Source: RGIG4608 sp045631445 (GTDB lineage: Bacteria; Bacillota; Clostridia; Oscillospirales; CAG-272). Taken from it: a DNA stretch of 6,915 bases. Under the pieces are notes generated by a model that was not told where the DNA came from, ran no database searches, and saw only the letters and a list, made by a program, of their open reading frames with translations. The stretch covers positions 1 to 6,915 of the forward strand of contig JAZQUS010000069.1 in assembly GCA_045631445.1 (NCBI GenBank), given 5' to 3'. Both the position numbers and the translations under genes were made by a program. Below are positions 1 to 3,800 of the stretch, one piece after another. Position 1 is the first letter of the stretch. Each line of letters opens with the position of its first letter.

Positions 1-150
1 ATAATTTTCTTGCGAAAATCGTGAAATATTGCTCCTGAGGGTCGCAATGTGAAATAAAATTCGCCTCCTCACATTTGCGAAGCAAATATTTCACAGCAAA
101 GCTATTTCACTTGGCAAAGCCAAATTTCACTCGCTGAAGGCGAATTTCGT
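1..150. repeat. Array of short palindromes separated by ATTTCAC/GTGAAAT 7-mers
   Basis: No coding region is visible here. The stretch is a chain of tiny inverted repeats: ATTTTC/GAAAAT (4-9 with 14-19), ATTGC/GCAAT (28-32 with 44-48), ATTTGC-GAA-GCAAAT (73-87), AGC-AAA-GCT (95-103), TTGGC-AAA-GCCAA (111-123) and TCGC-TGAAG-GCGA (131-143). They are separated by GTGAAAT at 21-27 and 49-55 and, in inverted orientation, by ATTTCAC at 88-94, 104-110 and 124-130. A longer-range pairing, AAATTCGCC (57-65) with GGCGAATTT (139-147), encloses the right half. The stems differ in sequence while their form and spacer are kept. From memory this resembles interspersed intergenic repeats of uncultured Clostridia; no search was done. 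The array probably continues beyond the left edge. Function unknown. Confidence 0.75.
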
Positions 151-151
151 T

Positions 152-191
152 GAAAAAAGAGAGCAAGTCCATCGACTTGCTCTCTTTTTTC
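152..191. terminator. Perfect 18-bp hairpin, likely bidirectional intrinsic terminator
   Basis: Positions 152-169 pair perfectly with 174-191 around the loop CATC. The stem has six A at its left base and six T at its right base, so it could end transcription on either strand. On the minus strand it directly follows the 17-base relic of a tRNA-Cys 3' end (192-208), the position where a tRNA terminator belongs. It is probably the terminator of a tRNA-Cys copy that has otherwise been lost. Confidence 0.75.
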
Positions 192-208
192 TGGAGGCGC
201 CACCCAGA
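192..208 (-). pseudogene. Relic of tRNA-Cys 3' end (17 bases)
   Basis: These 17 bases are identical to 377-393, the 3' end of the complete tRNA-Cys. Read on the minus strand they comprise one T-loop base, the 3' strand of the T stem, the 3' strand of the acceptor stem, the discriminator U and CCA. Beyond position 208 similarity stops and a hairpin (210-226) begins. No D arm or anticodon arm is present, so this is a fragment and not a gene. Two readings fit: the tail of a decayed tandem tRNA-Cys copy with its terminator, or one of two direct repeats (period 185 bp) left by insertion at a tRNA 3' end. Confidence 0.7.
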
Positions 209-209
209 G

Positions 210-328
210 AGTTCGCTTTGCGAACTATTTTTGCCCACAAGATTGCTCGCGAGCGGCAATCGTTGTTTGGTCAAAAATGCGAACTGGATTCCGCTTCACT
301 TTGTTCGCGGAGCCGAGTCCGAATGGAC
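210..328. repeat. Nested and alternative hairpins between the two tRNA-Cys ends
   Basis: This non-coding stretch is almost entirely self-complementary. AGTTCGC-TTT-GCGAACT forms a 7-bp hairpin (210-226). ATTTTTG (227-233) pairs with CAAAAAT (272-278) and encloses ACAA/TTGT and GATTGC/GCAATC (241-246 with 256-261), whose centre is the perfect 10-bp palindrome GCTCGCGAGC (245-254). GCGAACT recurs at 279-285, so AGTTCGC at 210-216 has two possible partners. GCGAAC (279-284) can also pair with GTTCGC (303-308), and TCCGC (290-294) with GCGGA (307-311). GTCC-GAAT-GGAC (317-328) is the last. Open frames across this region overlap a tRNA and have no coding character. Function unknown. Confidence 0.7.
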
Positions 329-339
329 GGAGTGGCGCC
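316..339 (+). repeat. Inverted partial copy of the tRNA-Cys T arm and acceptor end
   Basis: AGTCCGAAT (316-324) is the exact reverse complement of 393-401, and GTGGCGCC (332-339) of 381-388. Both target segments lie in the 3' half of the neighbouring tRNA-Cys gene, which is on the other strand. The order and roughly the spacing match the tRNA (7 bases between the blocks here, 4 in the tRNA). The copy carries the same unusual TCC in place of TTC in the T loop, which suggests common descent. Together with the terminator hairpin between them, 316-401 can fold into one long interrupted stem. Confidence 0.65.
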
Positions 340-377
340 AAAACGAAAGAGCACCCTTTTGGGTGCTCTTTCATTTT
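340..377 (-). terminator. Intrinsic terminator of tRNA-Cys
   Basis: A perfect 12-bp stem (345-356 with 361-372, loop of four) lies just downstream of the tRNA-Cys CCA on the minus strand. It is extended by AAAA/TTTT (340-343 with 374-377) across one mismatch. On the minus strand the stem is followed by G and four T, a short but plausible U tract. Confidence 0.75.
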
Positions 378-450
378 GGAGGCGCCACCCAGATTCGGAC
401 TGGGGGTAGAGGTGTTGCAGACCTTTGCCTTACCACTTGGCCATGGCGCC
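377..450 (-). tRNA. tRNA-Cys (anticodon GCA), CCA encoded
   Basis: On the minus strand a 74-base cloverleaf can be drawn by hand. The acceptor stem is GGCGCCA (450-444) with TGGCGCC (387-381), the discriminator is U (380) and the encoded CCA is 379-377. The D stem is GCC/GGC with a GG-containing loop. The anticodon loop CUGCAAC has GCA at 418-416, and the T stem is CCCAG/CUGGG. U73 together with anticodon GCA is the usual identity of tRNA-Cys. Two oddities: base pair 27-43 is A-C, and the T loop reads UCCGAAU, so the near-invariant U55 (pseudouridine) is C. A perfect consensus promoter and a terminator flank it, so it is probably expressed. Its 3' half is repeated directly at 192-208 and in inverted form at 316-339. 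Confidence 0.93.
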
Positions 451-469
451 ATATTTATTTAACAGATGA

Positions 470-498
470 ATTATAGCACATATTTCCTTAATTGTCAA
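470..498 (-). promoter_or_regulatory. Consensus sigma-A promoter of tRNA-Cys
   Basis: Read on the minus strand, TTGACA (498-493) and TATAAT (475-470) are separated by exactly 17 bases (492-476). Both hexamers match the housekeeping consensus perfectly. Transcription would start near position 463, leaving a leader of about 13 bases before the tRNA 5' end at 450. This is a stable-RNA-type strong promoter. Confidence 0.92.
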
Positions 499-584
499 GG
501 GGTTTTACATATCTTATAACAATAAATTAATAATACTTTCATTTTTAATGTTTTTGCATAATGATATTGCACAAAAAATGCACT

Positions 585-603
585 GTTGTTTTGTTCAAAC
601 AAC
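585..603. promoter_or_regulatory. Inverted repeat upstream of the CDS promoter, possible operator
   Basis: GTTGTTT (585-591) and AAACAAC (597-603) form a 7-bp inverted repeat with a 5-base spacer, ending about 19 bases upstream of the -35 hexamer at 623. The position would suit an activator or repressor site, but no regulator is identifiable and the surrounding DNA is AT-rich, so chance symmetry is possible. Apart from this and the two promoters, 499-622 shows nothing recognisable. Confidence 0.3.
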
Positions 604-622
604 CAAAAAAGATTGAAACGTA

Positions 623-651
623 TTGAATAAATTCATAAAAAGGTATATAAT
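623..651 (+). promoter_or_regulatory. Sigma-A promoter for the large surface-protein gene
   Basis: TTGAAT (623-628) and TATAAT (646-651) are 17 bases apart, a near-perfect housekeeping promoter pointing to the CDS at 801. The start site would be near 658, giving an untranslated leader of about 140 bases. The next gene on the left is divergent (tRNA-Cys), so this promoter most likely drives a single-gene transcript that ends at the hairpin 6500-6526. Confidence 0.8.
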
Positions 652-710
652 GTGTTCAATTCCTAATTTTATATTATTTATAAATATTTATAAAGTTAGA
701 TATTCGAAAC

Positions 711-718
711 AAAGGAGG
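711..718 (+). promoter_or_regulatory. Orphan Shine-Dalgarno sequence in the leader
   Basis: AAAGGAGG at 711-718 is a near-perfect anti-16S match, stronger than the actual ribosome binding site at 789-794. No ATG, GTG or TTG follows at a usable distance; the next bases are CGC followed by five T and C. It lies about 50 bases into the predicted mRNA. It could be a 30S-binding stabiliser of the 5' end, as described for the STAB-SD of Bacillus thuringiensis cry3A, or a remnant of a lost gene start. Confidence 0.45.
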
Positions 719-788
719 CGCTTTTTCAAAAAAATCAAGTTAAAAATTGAATATTGATATAAATTAAACCCAAAGCTAAAAGGCTTAG

Positions 789-794
789 AAAGGA
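789..794 (+). promoter_or_regulatory. Ribosome binding site of the surface-protein CDS
   Basis: AAAGGA at 789-794 lies six bases before the ATG at 801. It fixes this ATG as the start, and the signal peptide begins directly there. Confidence 0.85.
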
Positions 795-800
795 AAAATC

Positions 801-3800
801 ATGAAAATCAAAACATTCACAAAGAAAGCACTTGCTATGCTCGTTGTTGCAGTGATGATGATTGGCGTTTTAGCACCCGTTGTTAGTGCAATAGGTCCTA
901 TCGAAAATCTTATCAAGCACGAAGAACATAACAATAACACATTGCATTATGTATCCCTTGGTGCATCAAACACCAACGGATTTGGACATCATGGATATTT
1001 GCCTCCTGAGGTTTATGAAGATCCTCTTGCGGCAAACAAGGCACAGATGAACGATTACGGCTATCTCAAAGAGCCCGAAAACGCATATCCCAATCTTATT
1101 AAAGAAGCATTGGCAGAAGCAACGGGCAGAGATGTTGAGCTTCATCAGTTGGCAATCTCCTCAATGCGTGTTGAAGAGGTTCTTTACCTTCTTGACGATT
1201 CCTATATCCCCGACGAATATATGGAATGGCGTTTCACAGGCGGTAAGAGCTGGTTTGACGCAGCAGAGGACGGTGGTATCTCCGCATTGAAGGAAGCATA
1301 TACAAAATACGTTACCGAAGCGGATGTAATTACTATTGACCTTGGTTGGAACAACTTCGGCGTTTATGCATTCAACAATATTATGACCATTCTTAAAGAG
1401 GGTGGCTCAAGATATTGGAAGGCACCTGCATTTGACCGCGTGGTTGATGCAGGCAAAGAAGCGGAATATTACGAAATCAGAGATAAAGCAATGGCTCGTC
1501 TTAACGAGATGGTTGACCTCTCTGCAACTGCTTTGTCTGAAGATGTAATAGAAAAACTCGCAGACGTTCTCGCATACGCGGCATTTGGCGCGTGCTTCAA
1601 TTACGATAAGATTGTTGAGAAAATCTACGAGCTTAACCCCGATGCAACGGTTGTAACCATCAACATTCAGAATCTTGCAGATGAGCTTGTTGTTGACCTT
1701 GACGGAACACAGCTTCCTCTTGGTGACCTCTACGGCGAGCTTATTGAATTCGTTGATTTCTATAGAGCAAGTGAATCCCCCTATGCTGACAAAGTTTTGT
1801 TCGCATATGCAGGTGAGGATGGTGACGTTGACACATTCCTTGACGAATTCCGTCTTTGGGACGGTGACCCCGCTACTCTTTCACAGGATATGAAGGACCT
1901 TTTCGATATGTACGACGATAATCTCTACGTTAGAAGTAAGATCGAGTACATAATGGTTGGTCAGGTATTCGGTCAGATATTTGCAGAGCTTCGTAGCGCT
2001 GCAAAGGAATACGGTTTGTCTGCATTTGAAAATGACGATAGATACACCTTCGAAATTCCTGAATTCGAAATGGCTTGGTTGAACGGAATAGATTTGGCTG
2101 AATTGGATTTCAATAATCCCGACTCAGGACTTGAGTACTACGGTGCAGCCGTTTCAAAGCACCTTGTTAACTTAAGAAATTACGAGGGTGAAGGCAAAAA
2201 CGCGTATAATTACGTATTTGATGACTTAATCAAGAAATTGACAAGTATCAATACACTGGACGCGGCAATTGCACAACGCGATTATATTTTGGAAGCCCTT
2301 GATCCCGCTTATCGTGAAGCATATAAGGATCTTATCCAGGTTGTTTCTATTTTGGAAGAAGCAAGAAACACATTCAATGCCGCTTTCTTCGGCTTGTATA
2401 TGGTTTATCAGAACACCTTGAACTACGCATACGATACTGTTGGTACAATCATTCAGTACTCATTGCAGTTCAATACCTTCCATATGACTCCCGATTCTAT
2501 GGCTAACCACAACAACAAGACAAAGGAATTGCTCGGTTACGTTGTTAACACGTTCACTGACAACACAATGCTTAAGTTCTATGAGGAGCTCGGCAAAATT
2601 GGTTTGGATAACAGTGGCACTGTTGCCCCCGAAATCACAGTAAACGAAGAATTGTTCAGCGACCCGATTATCCAGGCGGTTGCGGCACTTGAGGTTCGTT
2701 ACGATTTTGGTAACTCCTTCTTTGCTCACCCAAGCGTAAAGGGTAATCAGCAAATCCGCGACGCCGTTATGGACGTTCTTGAAAATGGCTCTCACGCAGA
2801 TACATTTATTGATAAAAAACTCGTCCTCTACATCGAGCTCTTCAAGAAGTATTTGGCTTCAATGTATGAAGAAAAATTCGAAAATGCCGGACTCGGTTCA
2901 ACAGTTGACAAGGTAGTTGGTACTTTGGATTCCATCGATAGCACAATGGATGCTCTCGAAAAGGAAATTATCGATTTTGAAATTCCCGAGAATGCCGATA
3001 TCGACCGCGAAGCAGCATCCGAGATTAAAAATACCATAATTGAAGAAATCAGTAACGTTAAATCTACTACAAACGAAATTCGTGAAATTCTTCAAATGGA
3101 TACACTTGCGCTTATAAACACCGATTTCGAAGCAAAGCTTATTGGCGCACAAAAGCATCTTGAAAATCACCTTAATACACTCACAAAACTTGCAAAGCAG
3201 ATTGGTTATATAGCTGATCCTTACGTTAGCGTAGCTCTTTCACATGCAGGTGCAGTGGCTAAGGAAGTTGAAAAATACACAAAATCAGTAGCAGGCTGCA
3301 TAGCTGAATCATCAATCAACGCATACAACCACCTCGTTGAAGGCGTTGAGGGCTTCAAGGAAGAATATCTCGCATTTGCCGAGCTCGTTGGCTCTTATGC
3401 AGACAAGCTTGATGCAAATCTTGGCAAAGAAGTTCGTTCCTTCCTTCTCGATACACCCGCAGACGCATTGAACATAATCGTTAAATACGGTGAGGATGCA
3501 GTTCTTAAATTCATCGTTGACGTAGCAGATGCAGGTAACTCTATTTACTCTTCCCTCTCTGCAGTAGTTGCAATTCTTGCTCAGCACGGCAAGAACATTT
3601 ATAGCGAAGTAATCGCAAACGAAGAATACAAAGAAATTCTCGCTTCTCTTAATGTGAAATACACAGAACTTGCAGAGCTCTATGCCGCATTGGAATCAGA
3701 TCCTCTGTTGACGGCTATTGATATCGATATCGTTCTCGGTGAGCATCTTGCCGACCTTGAAGAAATCTATGCACAGCTTATTGCTTGTGTAATGGCGGAC

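Noticed and set aside
1..150. Possible CRISPR array because of the recurring ATTTCAC spacer
   Set aside because: The repeated unit is only 7 bases, changes orientation, and the intervals are 9-21 bases and palindromic. CRISPR repeats are longer and spacers are not palindromes. No cas genes are present.
150..476. 108-codon open frame on the plus strand, and overlapping frames at 218-409, 277-462 and 225-452
   Set aside because: They run across hairpins and straight through the tRNA-Cys gene on either strand, have no ribosome binding site, and their translations merely reflect the repeated tRNA ends and palindromes.
658..800. Riboswitch in the leader of the large gene
   Set aside because: Apart from the orphan Shine-Dalgarno sequence the leader is AT-rich, without strong stems or a terminator/antiterminator pair that I could find.
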